Shown: piece by piece, positions 14,864 to 21,568 of the stretch | Layout of the letters: every line of letters begins with the position of its first letter | Numbering within the stretch: the first letter of the stretch is position 1 | Source of the DNA: Bacillota bacterium | GTDB lineage: Bacteria; Bacillota; Clostridia; Lachnospirales; Lachnospiraceae | Assembly: GCA_023393095.1 (NCBI GenBank) | Contig: JAEWMT010000056.1 | Location: 1-27,141 of the forward strand | DNA length: 27,141 nt | Reading direction: 5' to 3' | The notes under the pieces: generated by a model | Seen by the model: the letters and a program-made list of their open reading frames with translations, nothing else | Databases searched by the model: none | Told to the model about the DNA's origin: nothing | Program-made: the position numbers and the translations under genes

Positions 14864-15434
14864 AAAAAGAAAATTTTTTATATCTGATTTTCAGGAAGAA
14901 GCAGCATGGCTTACATACATGCATAGAGAAGGCTGGAAATTCATAAAAACCACAGGCTATCAATATGAATTTGAACGATGTGAAGGAGAAGACTGGGTTT
15001 ATCAATTGGATTTTAAAGAAAATGGGATTGCGGAGGGAGATTATATCCGGATGTTTCAGGATTATGGATGGGAGTATATTGGTCAATTTCATAAATGGTT
15101 CTATTTTCGTAAGTTAAAAACAGAGAAGGATGTAGAAGATTTATCAATTTTCAGTGATAATGAATCAAAAATTGATATGTGTAAAAGAGTAATTAATGGA
15201 TCTGTGTTCACCTGGATACCTCTCATTCTTATAATTCTTGTATATGACTATTTGATGTGTTTTACAACGGTATTTAGAGGAAAGGGATTCTTATCAAATG
15301 TGACATTAGTGATTGCTATCATAGCAATATTAATTGTTGTTTTTGCCCTTTCAATTTTTGTTGGTCAATATAGCAGGCTGAATAATATGATTAAAAAGTT
15401 GGAGCATCCCATTACTACTAATAATAAGTTGTAA
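14847..15434 (+). CDS. DUF2812 domain membrane protein
   Basis: A 195-residue protein with the DUF2812 domain in its first ~95 residues: K-F-F-I-S-D-F-Q-E-E-A-A-W-L, M-H-R-E-G-W-K-F, G-Y-Q-Y-E-F, and F-Q-D-Y-G-W-E-Y followed by H-K-W-F-Y-F-R-K. Two membrane segments follow (about 120–141 and 151–173), with a basic tail inside. It starts at TTG 14847 with GGGAG nine bases ahead and overlaps the PadR gene. The molecular role is unknown; the soluble domain faces the cytoplasm if the helices form a hairpin. Co-transcription with PadR suggests a stress-inducible envelope function. Confidence 0.85.
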   Translation: MEKKIEKRKFFISDFQEEAAWLTYMHREGWKFIKTTGYQYEFERCEGEDWVYQLDFKENGIAEGDYIRMFQDYGWEYIGQFHKWFYFRKLKTEKDVEDLSIFSDNESKIDMCKRVINGSVFTWIPLILIILVYDYLMCFTTVFRGKGFLSNVTLVIAIIAILIVVFALSIFVGQYSRLNNMIKKLEHPITTNNKL

Positions 15435-15441
15435 ATTGTTA

Positions 15442-15470
15442 TTGACAGCATTAGATTATAGATGTATATT
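15442..15470 (+). promoter_or_regulatory. argC: Promoter of argC
   Basis: TTGACA (15442–15447), 17 bases, TATATT (15465–15470). It lies just after the DUF2812 stop with no terminator in between. Confidence 0.7.
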
Positions 15471-15497
15471 TACATAATAATAATGTATAAATATACA
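15462..15497. promoter_or_regulatory. Tandem ARG-box-like repeats at the argC promoter
   Basis: ATGTATATTTACAT (15462–15475) overlaps the −10, and TGTATAAATATACA (15484–15497) lies ten bases downstream. Both have the TGNAT-(AT-rich)-ATNCA shape and 14- to 18-base size of ArgR/AhrC boxes, and the second is a perfect inverted repeat around AA. With argC next, arginine repression is the natural reading. Confidence 0.6.
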
Positions 15498-15516
15498 ATA
15501 TAATAGAGGTGTCGTT

Positions 15517-16470
15517 ATGAAAAAGAAAGTATTTGTGGATGGTTTATCAGGTACAACTGGACTTAAAATAAATGAGAGGCTTGGTTTGTATCCCGAGCTT
15601 GATATTATAAAAATTGATTATGATAAAAGACGTGATCCTAAGGAAAGGGCGAAGTGTTTAAATGAAGCAGATGTCGTTTTCTTATGCCTTCCGGATGATG
15701 CTGCAAGAGAAGCTGTGAGCCTAGTGACCAATTCGAATACTAAAATAATTGATGCCAGTACAGCTCATCGAACTGTTCAGGACTGGACCTATGGTCTTCC
15801 GGAATTATCAAAAGCACAAAGGGAAGCAGTGATGCAGAGTAAGCGTATTGCCAATCCGGGATGCCATGCGACTGCATTTATACTGTCAGCATATCCATTA
15901 CTTGCATCTAAAGTAATGTCCCCAGACTACCCAGTAACCTGTCAAAGCCTTACTGGTTACAGCGGTGGTGGTAAAACTTTAATTGAAAAATACGAGCAAA
16001 ACGATGGCAAGAATGAATATACCAAGGCACCAAGACCCTATAGCCTATCCTTAAACCATAAGCATTTACCAGAAATGATTCTGCACTCAGGCCTTAGCGA
16101 GGCACCTGTTTTTGTCCCTGTACTGGGACAGAATTACAAAGGGCTTGCCGTGATGCTTCCGATACACACAAAGCTCTTATCAAAGCAGATGACCGCAAAA
16201 AATATTCATGAATTACTGAGTGAACATTATCAGGACGAAAAATTTGTAAAGGTGATGCCCTATGCGGATGACAGTATACTATTTGACGGAGCAGTGGATA
16301 TCACAGCCTGCAACGATACAAACAATGCAGAGATTTTCGTGTTTGGCAATGATGCAAAGGGAAGTGCTGTTATATTGACAAGACTGGATAACCTAGGCAA
16401 GGGTGCTTCCGGCGCAGCAATCCAGAATATGAATCTTATGCTTGGATTTGAAGAAGACTTGCATCTGTAA
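15517..16470 (+). CDS. argC: N-acetyl-gamma-glutamyl-phosphate reductase, short type
   Basis: A 317-residue NADPH-dependent reductase for the third step of arginine synthesis, converting N-acetylglutamyl phosphate to the semialdehyde. It starts with the nucleotide loop V-D-G-L-S-G-T-T-G-L (about 7–16), has D-A-S-T-A-H-R (79–85), W-T-Y-G-L-P-E-L, and the catalytic Cys116 in I-A-N-P-G-C-H-A-T-A, and ends with G-K-G-A-S-G-A-A-I-Q-N-M-N-L-M. The length and D-G-L-S-G-T-T-G opening place it in the type-2 group. GAGGTG precedes the ATG. No argJ, argB or argD follows; it stands alone under its own promoter with ARG-box-like repeats, so the rest of the pathway must lie elsewhere. Confidence 0.94.
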   Translation: MKKKVFVDGLSGTTGLKINERLGLYPELDIIKIDYDKRRDPKERAKCLNEADVVFLCLPDDAAREAVSLVTNSNTKIIDASTAHRTVQDWTYGLPELSKAQREAVMQSKRIANPGCHATAFILSAYPLLASKVMSPDYPVTCQSLTGYSGGGKTLIEKYEQNDGKNEYTKAPRPYSLSLNHKHLPEMILHSGLSEAPVFVPVLGQNYKGLAVMLPIHTKLLSKQMTAKNIHELLSEHYQDEKFVKVMPYADDSILFDGAVDITACNDTNNAEIFVFGNDAKGSAVILTRLDNLGKGASGAAIQNMNLMLGFEEDLHL

Positions 16471-16503
16471 ATTTGTAGAATTATTAAAGATAGAAATCAA
16501 TAG

Positions 16504-16560
16504 AGCCAACAGATTCCTTAACCTTATGAAAAGTCCTTAAGATTAAGGAAACTGCCGGCT
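16504..16560. other. Long stem-loop downstream of argC
   Basis: The arms 16504–16525 and 16539–16560 pair over about 22 positions with few mismatches: AGCC/GGCT outside, CAG/CTG, then a perfect TTCCTTAA/TTAAGGAA. It lies 33 bases after the argC stop. No U-run follows on the plus strand, so it may end or protect the argC transcript without being a standard terminator. Confidence 0.5.
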
Positions 16561-16600
16561 AAAATTTATAAACTAAGACCTCATAATAAAAGTGTAACGT

Positions 16601-16887
16601 AATGCATAATAAAATCAGCACATAACATCTATTAGAAACCATCCGTTCTGATATTTTTATTATGGCGCCTATGTTAAGTTGGTCAATTCACTTATGGATT
16701 TCGAAGATGGTTTAGGACTTAAAAAGAGCATGTTTGACGAGCAGAGCGAGGAGTTGCGCTTTTTAAGTCCTGTCCATACCATATGAGAAAGCCATTAGTG
16801 AATTCTAACTTAACATCGAAGTCAGAATGAAAATATCAGAACGGATGGTTTCTTCATTGAACCAAAATACTGATTTTATCAAGCATT
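16601..16887. repeat. 287-bp imperfect palindrome (MITE-like element or long hairpin)
   Basis: Nested inverted arms share one centre near 16744: AATGC/GCATT (16601, 16887), ATAAAATCAG/CTGATTTTAT (16609–16618, 16870–16879), a perfect 23-bp pair (16634–16656 and 16831–16853, core AACCATCCGTTCTGAT), TGTTAAGTT/AACTTAACA (16672–16680, 16807–16815), AATTCACT/AGTGAATT (16685–16692, 16797–16804) and AGGACTTAAAAAG/CTTTTTAAGTCCT (16714–16726, 16759–16771). The 32-base loop is GC-richer than its surroundings, with GACGAGCAGAGCGAGGAG. There is no ORF inside. It ends exactly against the stop codon of the HD-domain gene. Confidence 0.8.
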
Positions 16888-17406
16888 TCAACAAACTAAT
16901 CCCTGATTCTGAATCATACGCATTACCTGTTTCAATTCCTTTGGCATAGCAGAAAGATAAAAGGTTTCCGTAAGTGAACAATATTTATCAATCATACAGA
17001 CAAGTATGGATTCCTTATATATAGGGGCTTTTCTTAACGTTAAAGGCCACATATGTTTTTCAATGATATCTTCCTCAATCGGAGTTAATTTAAAATGTTT
17101 TCTGGCATTACGTAGAGCGAACCCCGGATGTCTAAAACCGTGAAGTTTTTGATTTTTATCCGGAATGTGCCAATCATATAGATAAAAATCATGGAGCATT
17201 GCTCCTCGAATGAGGCTTTTCATATCATATTTTAAGGGTAGCCGCAATGCGGTTATATAGCTGTAATATGCAACGACCATGCAGTGAATGAAGGTAGTTG
17301 TATTTCCATGCTGAATATATTGATTCATCTCACATATTTGTTCTGTCTCAATCATTTCATGGATATTGCTGATGAAAAAATTTCTCTCTTCTTTGGATAA
17401 TCTCAT
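16888..17406 (-). CDS. HD-domain protein (putative phosphohydrolase)
   Basis: A 172-residue single-domain HD protein. Candidate metal ligands are His41 in F-I-H-C-M, the His72-Asp73 pair in G-A-M-L-H-D-F-Y-L-Y-D, a histidine cluster at 89–93 (H-G-F-R-H-P-G) and His118 in E-K-H-M-W-P-L. Such proteins usually hydrolyse phosphoester bonds of nucleotides or related molecules in the cytoplasm; the substrate is unknown. The start has AAAGGA six to seven bases upstream on the minus strand. It is transcribed alone, with the 287-bp palindrome forming its whole 3' flank, so its mRNA would end in a very long hairpin. Confidence 0.85.
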   Translation of the reverse strand: MRLSKEERNFFISNIHEMIETEQICEMNQYIQHGNTTTFIHCMVVAYYSYITALRLPLKYDMKSLIRGAMLHDFYLYDWHIPDKNQKLHGFRHPGFALRNARKHFKLTPIEEDIIEKHMWPLTLRKAPIYKESILVCMIDKYCSLTETFYLSAMPKELKQVMRMIQNQGLVC

Positions 17407-17799
17407 TAAAAATCCTTTCCATACTAAATTGATTTTTCTATGATATTAGTGTTCGCCACATACATTTTATTTTATGTAACTTAAGTCACAATTGTTTCGT
17501 TGGCATAAAATGTAGAATAAGCTACAGTTCATCTTTACATCTAAATCGTAACACAAATGTACAAACTGAACGATAGCTGAAATATTTATGTTTCACCAAA
17601 AGTAGCAAAATCATTAAATTTACCTATATATTACCTAATTGGCTAGACGATTCCATTGTTTGGAGCTATGATATTTATATGAATAAATTACAAATATCGG
17701 GTACTGTATGGTATGGTACATATATCAACGACGAACGTACGGAGGGCATCACATTCTCCTTAGGAAAATCAGTAGAAGGTTTTGGGCTATTTTCTTACC
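17407..17799. other. Intergenic region between the HD and DUF1189 genes
   Basis: This gap contains TACATTTTAT/ATAAAATGTA (17461–17470, 17505–17514), a perfect 10-bp pair around a 34-base loop upstream of the HD gene. A plus-strand frame is open from 17577 to 17894 but has its first ATG at 17679 and overlaps the end of the DUF1189 gene. I see no ribosome site for it and do not call it a gene. No terminator with a U-run is evident for the DUF1189 gene. Confidence 0.4.
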
Positions 17800-18612
17800 T
17801 TAATACATCTGTGACGGTGAATTCAAACTGGCATCTTCCCTGGCTTCCTCCGAATTGTGTGAAAGTGTTCCATATACTACATATGCACAGTTGATTAGGA
17901 TAAACAGGCCCATTGTAAATAATACGGGTATATAAATCGGTAAAATGGAAAGTAATGCTCCAATAATATTAGTAGTTACTTTAGCATAAATTGCAGTTTT
18001 AAATATTATAGAATATTTTAAATTAGAATGTTCCATTACTGAAATAACAATACCAACAAGGGAAAAAAGCAGGGCTGTAAGAAAATAAATGCCTACATTA
18101 AACAAATATCTCAATATTCCGGCTAATATAATAACAATATAAAGTAAGGGTTTCAGATTTTTCAAATCCCCGTTATTAAAATGAAATTTTTCAATATCTG
18201 AAAATTTTATGTTAAAAGTTTGACCTGGAAAATCGTATACAATATTTGATTTGCTGATTAAAATTGTATAGAAATTGGTAGCATCCATATCCTTGGAACT
18301 AAAACTGTCAACATTAGTATCAACTGAAATATACAATATATCATTCTCATATTTATATGGTTTTTCCATATTCAGCTGGCCATTTGATAATTCGAATGCA
18401 GGTATATCATTAATAATAGTGTTGATATAACCATTAGGACCTACTAAGGAAAAAGACTTCGGAATGATCGTAAACAGACTAGTAATAAGAACAAAAAGAA
18501 ATACAAATCCGGTTACTCTATACCCGCTCGCTTTCGTAAGCTGGAAATATTTCATGGGTTTTGTTATAGCATATTTAATTTGCTGAAGAAAATTTAATTT
18601 AGATTTATTCAT
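17800..18612 (-). CDS. DUF1189 family membrane protein
   Basis: A 270-residue membrane protein of the DUF1189 type. It opens with F-L-Q-Q-I-K-Y-A-I-T-K-P-M-K-Y, a cytoplasmic amphipathic stretch, then one membrane segment (about 34–52), an extracytoplasmic region with I-P-A-F-E-L-S-N-G-Q-L (the family's F-x-L-x-N-G-x-L motif), and four further segments in the C-terminal half. The acidic, Ser/Asn-rich tail ends S-P-S-Q-M-Y. Function is unknown; family members appear in Firmicutes, including near sugar-utilisation genes. The ATG at 18612 has GGGAG seven bases ahead, better than the ATG at 18636. It is divergent from the alpha-glucosidase gene across a 162-bp palindrome. Confidence 0.8.
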   Translation of the reverse strand: MNKSKLNFLQQIKYAITKPMKYFQLTKASGYRVTGFVFLFVLITSLFTIIPKSFSLVGPNGYINTIINDIPAFELSNGQLNMEKPYKYENDILYISVDTNVDSFSSKDMDATNFYTILISKSNIVYDFPGQTFNIKFSDIEKFHFNNGDLKNLKPLLYIVIILAGILRYLFNVGIYFLTALLFSLVGIVISVMEHSNLKYSIIFKTAIYAKVTTNIIGALLSILPIYIPVLFTMGLFILINCAYVVYGTLSHNSEEAREDASLNSPSQMY

Positions 18613-18642
18613 CTTAGATCTCCCTTGTATCAACATAAGTTA

Positions 18643-18804
18643 GGTAATTGCGAAACTCATAAATTATAGATATTATATACACAGAAAATACTATTACGGA
18701 GCGAAAGTAAAGTGTTAAAACACATAGCCCGAAGGAAGCGTTGGAGCGGAGAAATATGTATCTGCTGTGTATACAATTACATTGACTATAATTTCGTAAT
18801 TACC
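18643..18804. repeat. 162-bp imperfect palindrome in a divergent promoter region
   Basis: GGTAATTGCGAAA (18643–18655) pairs with TTTCGTAATTACC (18792–18804), AATTATA pairs with TATAAT-containing sequence inside, and TATACACAG (18676–18684) pairs with CTGTGTATA (18765–18773), all around one centre. The core (18695–18753) contains GTGTTAAAACAC and two GAGCG-type motifs and is GC-richer than the arms. No coding frame is present. The promoters of the flanking divergent genes must lie in or beside it. Confidence 0.65.
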
Positions 18805-18878
18805 AATAAACATAAGTATATTTTAGTGAATAGTGTTTGTCAAACAATCTTTCACTATCCAATGGATTGGAGGCAGTT

Positions 18879-20771
18879 ATGAGTAAGAAGTTGAATCAAA
18901 ACAGTAAATTAAAGGAGATATATAGGAATCCGATCGGACATGATATTATCAGCAGACTTCTATTACAGTTGAATAAAAAAGAAAGCCTGATTACGAATCC
19001 GCTGGTTGGAAATCTTTCTTTAAAAACGATAACCCCTTTACTTAATAAAAAACTGGGAGACGGATTTGGAGATACTCTACTGACACTGCTTAATAGTGAA
19101 ACAGATATTTTGAACACAGAAACCGGTAAGATAGAGGAGGAATGGTGGAAGCAGGCGGTGTTCTATCAGATTTATCCGAGAAGTTTTCAGGATTCTGATG
19201 GTGATGGTATCGGTGATCTTAGAGGTGTTATCAAGCGGTTAGATTATCTGAAGGATTTGGGAGTTGATGCAATCTGGCTTTCCCCGATTTATGATTCACC
19301 AAACGATGATAATGGATATGATATTAGGGATTATTATAATATCATGAAAGAATTCGGAACAATGGAAGATTTTGACCAACTGCTTGGTGAGGTTCATGCG
19401 AGAGATATGAGATTGATCATGGATTTGGTTGTAAATCATACCTCGGATGAGCATCCATGGTTTCAGGCGGCTATAAGGGATAAAAACTCGAAATATCATG
19501 ATTATTATATATTTAGGGAAGGTGACAAGGATAATCCCCCAAATAATTGGACCTCATATTTCAGTGGATCCGCCTGGAATTATTATGAGGATAATAAAGA
19601 ATGGGGACTGCATCTATTTTCTAAAAAACAAATGGATCTTAACTGGGATAATAAGACGGTTAGGGATGAAGTAGGTAAGATGATCCGATGGTGGCTAGCT
19701 AAGGGTGTGGATGGATTTCGTATGGATGTCATCAACTATATCTCCAAGACGGTGGGCTTACCTAGCGGAAATGAGAACATCGGTAAGCTGATGGGGTATT
19801 ATGGAATAGAGCATTATTTCTATGGACCAAAGCTACATCAGTATTTAAGAGAGTTGAAAAATGAGGTATTTGAACCTTATCATGCCTTCACGGTAGGAGA
19901 GACTCCGGGTGTGGGTTTGGAGATGAGTAAACTATTAACCTCTAAATACCGTAAGGAGCTTGATATGGTTTTCTGTTTTGATCATCTGGAAACACCGGGG
20001 CATTTACGATTTGATGCATATCGTTATGATTTGAATTATCTGAAGGCTTATATGTGTAACTGGATGGAGCACTATGGTAATGATTGCTGGATGTCATTAT
20101 TTTATGAGAATCATGATAATCCCAGAATGATATCTAAAGTGAACCCAGAACCGGCATACAGAGAAGTGCTAGCAAAGCTACTTGCAATGATACAGCTGAC
20201 TCTTAAGGGGACTCCATTTATTTTTCAAGGACAGGAAATTGGAAGTATTAATAAGAATTTTCAGGACATCAGTGATTTCAGGGATGTGGAAAGCAATAAT
20301 CTATATCAGGAATTAATAGCAACGATGGATCAAGAAGAAGCTTTGAAGAAGGTGATGAGTGGCAGCAGGGATCATGCCCGAACACCGATGCAATGGAGTG
20401 ACAGTATCAATGCCGGCTTTTCCGAACATACCCCTTGGATCATATCGGATGAGGATTATAAGAACGTTAATGTGGAAAAGCAGCTGACCAACGAAAATTC
20501 TGTGTTGCATTTTTATAAGAGGCTGATTGAGATAAGAAAATGCGGTAAAGCATTGGTTTATGGAGAGTTTGAAGTAGTTGACAGAGCTCGGAAAGATATT
20601 TTTACTTATTTTCGAAGGTTGAATGGTGTGGTTTATTATGTGGAATGTAACTTGAGCTGTAAACCGGTAAAAAGAAAACGTTCGGTTGACCAATATCATT
20701 TGCTGTTATCAAATTACCAGGATAGAAGTAAGAATCTAAGGCCATATGAGGCTAACTTATATCAGCTGTAG
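18879..20771 (+). CDS. GH13 alpha-glucosidase / oligo-1,6-glucosidase with N-terminal extension
   Basis: A 630-residue intracellular glycoside hydrolase without a signal peptide. The catalytic GH13 barrel starts near residue 89 (W-W-K-Q-A-V-F-Y-Q-I-Y-P-R-S-F). Signatures are D-L-V-V-N-H-T (182–188), D-G-F-R-M-D-V with nucleophile Asp283, the acid/base Glu341 in F-T-V-G-E, and E-N-H-D-N-P-R with Asp413. The region-V motif is Q-M-D-L-N-W rather than Q-P-D-L-N-W. Val284 after the nucleophile is the residue associated with alpha-1,6 specificity, so isomalto-oligosaccharides are likely substrates. Residues 1–88 form an extra domain containing N-P-I-G-H-D-I-I-S-R-L and N-P-L-V-G-N-L-S, absent from classical enzymes of about 560 residues. 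The ATG at 18879 follows GGAGG at 18868–18872; the TTG at 18837 has no site. Confidence 0.92.
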   Translation: MSKKLNQNSKLKEIYRNPIGHDIISRLLLQLNKKESLITNPLVGNLSLKTITPLLNKKLGDGFGDTLLTLLNSETDILNTETGKIEEEWWKQAVFYQIYPRSFQDSDGDGIGDLRGVIKRLDYLKDLGVDAIWLSPIYDSPNDDNGYDIRDYYNIMKEFGTMEDFDQLLGEVHARDMRLIMDLVVNHTSDEHPWFQAAIRDKNSKYHDYYIFREGDKDNPPNNWTSYFSGSAWNYYEDNKEWGLHLFSKKQMDLNWDNKTVRDEVGKMIRWWLAKGVDGFRMDVINYISKTVGLPSGNENIGKLMGYYGIEHYFYGPKLHQYLRELKNEVFEPYHAFTVGETPGVGLEMSKLLTSKYRKELDMVFCFDHLETPGHLRFDAYRYDLNYLKAYMCNWMEHYGNDCWMSLFYENHDNPRMISKVNPEPAYREVLAKLLAMIQLTLKGTPFIFQGQEIGSINKNFQDISDFRDVESNNLYQELIATMDQEEALKKVMSGSRDHARTPMQWSDSINAGFSEHTPWIISDEDYKNVNVEKQLTNENSVLHFYKRLIEIRKCGKALVYGEFEVVDRARKDIFTYFRRLNGVVYYVECNLSCKPVKRKRSVDQYHLLLSNYQDRSKNLRPYEANLYQL

Positions 20772-20996
20772 TGAGAGAGAAATGATTTGATTGGATGTTA
20801 ATTATACGGAGAATCTATATGTATCTGCTCATTATTATATAGGTTTGAATAATTGATAAAGCTTAAATAACAGTTATAATAAATATTTTTTAATACTTTG
20901 GTTATATTATGCAGTAAGGTTGGATATTTCATATAGATATGCTAAAATATATCAATATAGCGTGTTAGAAGTAAGAAACAGCTGCATGGAGGTAAT

Positions 20997-21491
20997 ATGG
21001 ATAAAGCATATTTTTATGATACCAAAATTGGACGAATCATGGTTTCTGAGGATGGAGAGGGTATTACCGGATTGTCAATTATCAAAGATAGTTTGGCAAG
21101 TTTACAATTTAAGAATGAATATGAAATACTGGAAACTGAGCTGATAACGGAAGCATCAAAACAAGTGATTGAGTACTTGGAAGGAAAACGGAGAGAATTT
21201 AATCTTAAGCTTAATCCAAAGGGAACAGATTTTCAGAGAAAGGTCTGGGAAGCGCTGCGTACCATACCCTATGGAGAAACCAGAAGTTATAAACAGATTG
21301 CAAGTATAGTAGGCAATGAAAGGGCTTCGAGAGCAGTTGGTATGGCTAATCATAATAATCCTATCATGCTAATCATCCCCTGCCATCGAGTCATTGGAGC
21401 AAATGGAAATCTGGTTGGATTCGGAGCTGGGCTAGATATTAAGGAACAACTATTGAAATTGGAAAAGAATAATGACGTAGCAAAGGTATAA
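20997..21491 (+). CDS. ogt: Methylated-DNA–protein-cysteine methyltransferase
   Basis: A 164-residue O6-alkylguanine-DNA alkyltransferase that moves an alkyl group from guanine to its own cysteine and is used once. The DNA-binding part has F-Q-R-K-V-W-E-A-L and the P-Y-G-E-T-R-S-Y motif (91–98), the arginine finger lies in S-R-A-V-G, and the acceptor is Cys129 in I-P-C-H-R-V-I. There is no Ada N-terminal zinc domain, so it is the Ogt type. GGAGG lies six bases before the ATG. A gap of about 225 bases precedes it without a clear terminator for the alpha-glucosidase gene, and PepF follows 77 bases later, so transcription with either neighbour is possible. Confidence 0.95.
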   Translation: MDKAYFYDTKIGRIMVSEDGEGITGLSIIKDSLASLQFKNEYEILETELITEASKQVIEYLEGKRREFNLKLNPKGTDFQRKVWEALRTIPYGETRSYKQIASIVGNERASRAVGMANHNNPIMLIIPCHRVIGANGNLVGFGAGLDIKEQLLKLEKNNDVAKV

Positions 21492-21568
21492 TTAAATAAA
21501 ATATTTTTAAAGTAATAAACGATATACTCTATTAAACATGCTTAAGCGCGACATTATGGAGGTAAATT

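Noticed and set aside
17577..17894. Plus-strand open frame of about 105 codons with an ATG at 17679
   Set aside because: No ribosome binding site at a workable distance; the last third is antisense to the well-supported DUF1189 gene, and I recognise no motif. A remnant is possible but unsupported.
16601..18804. A CRISPR array or attachment-site pair formed by the repeats in this region
   Set aside because: The repeats are inverted and unlike each other, with no regular direct repeat and spacer pattern, no cas gene and no integrase.
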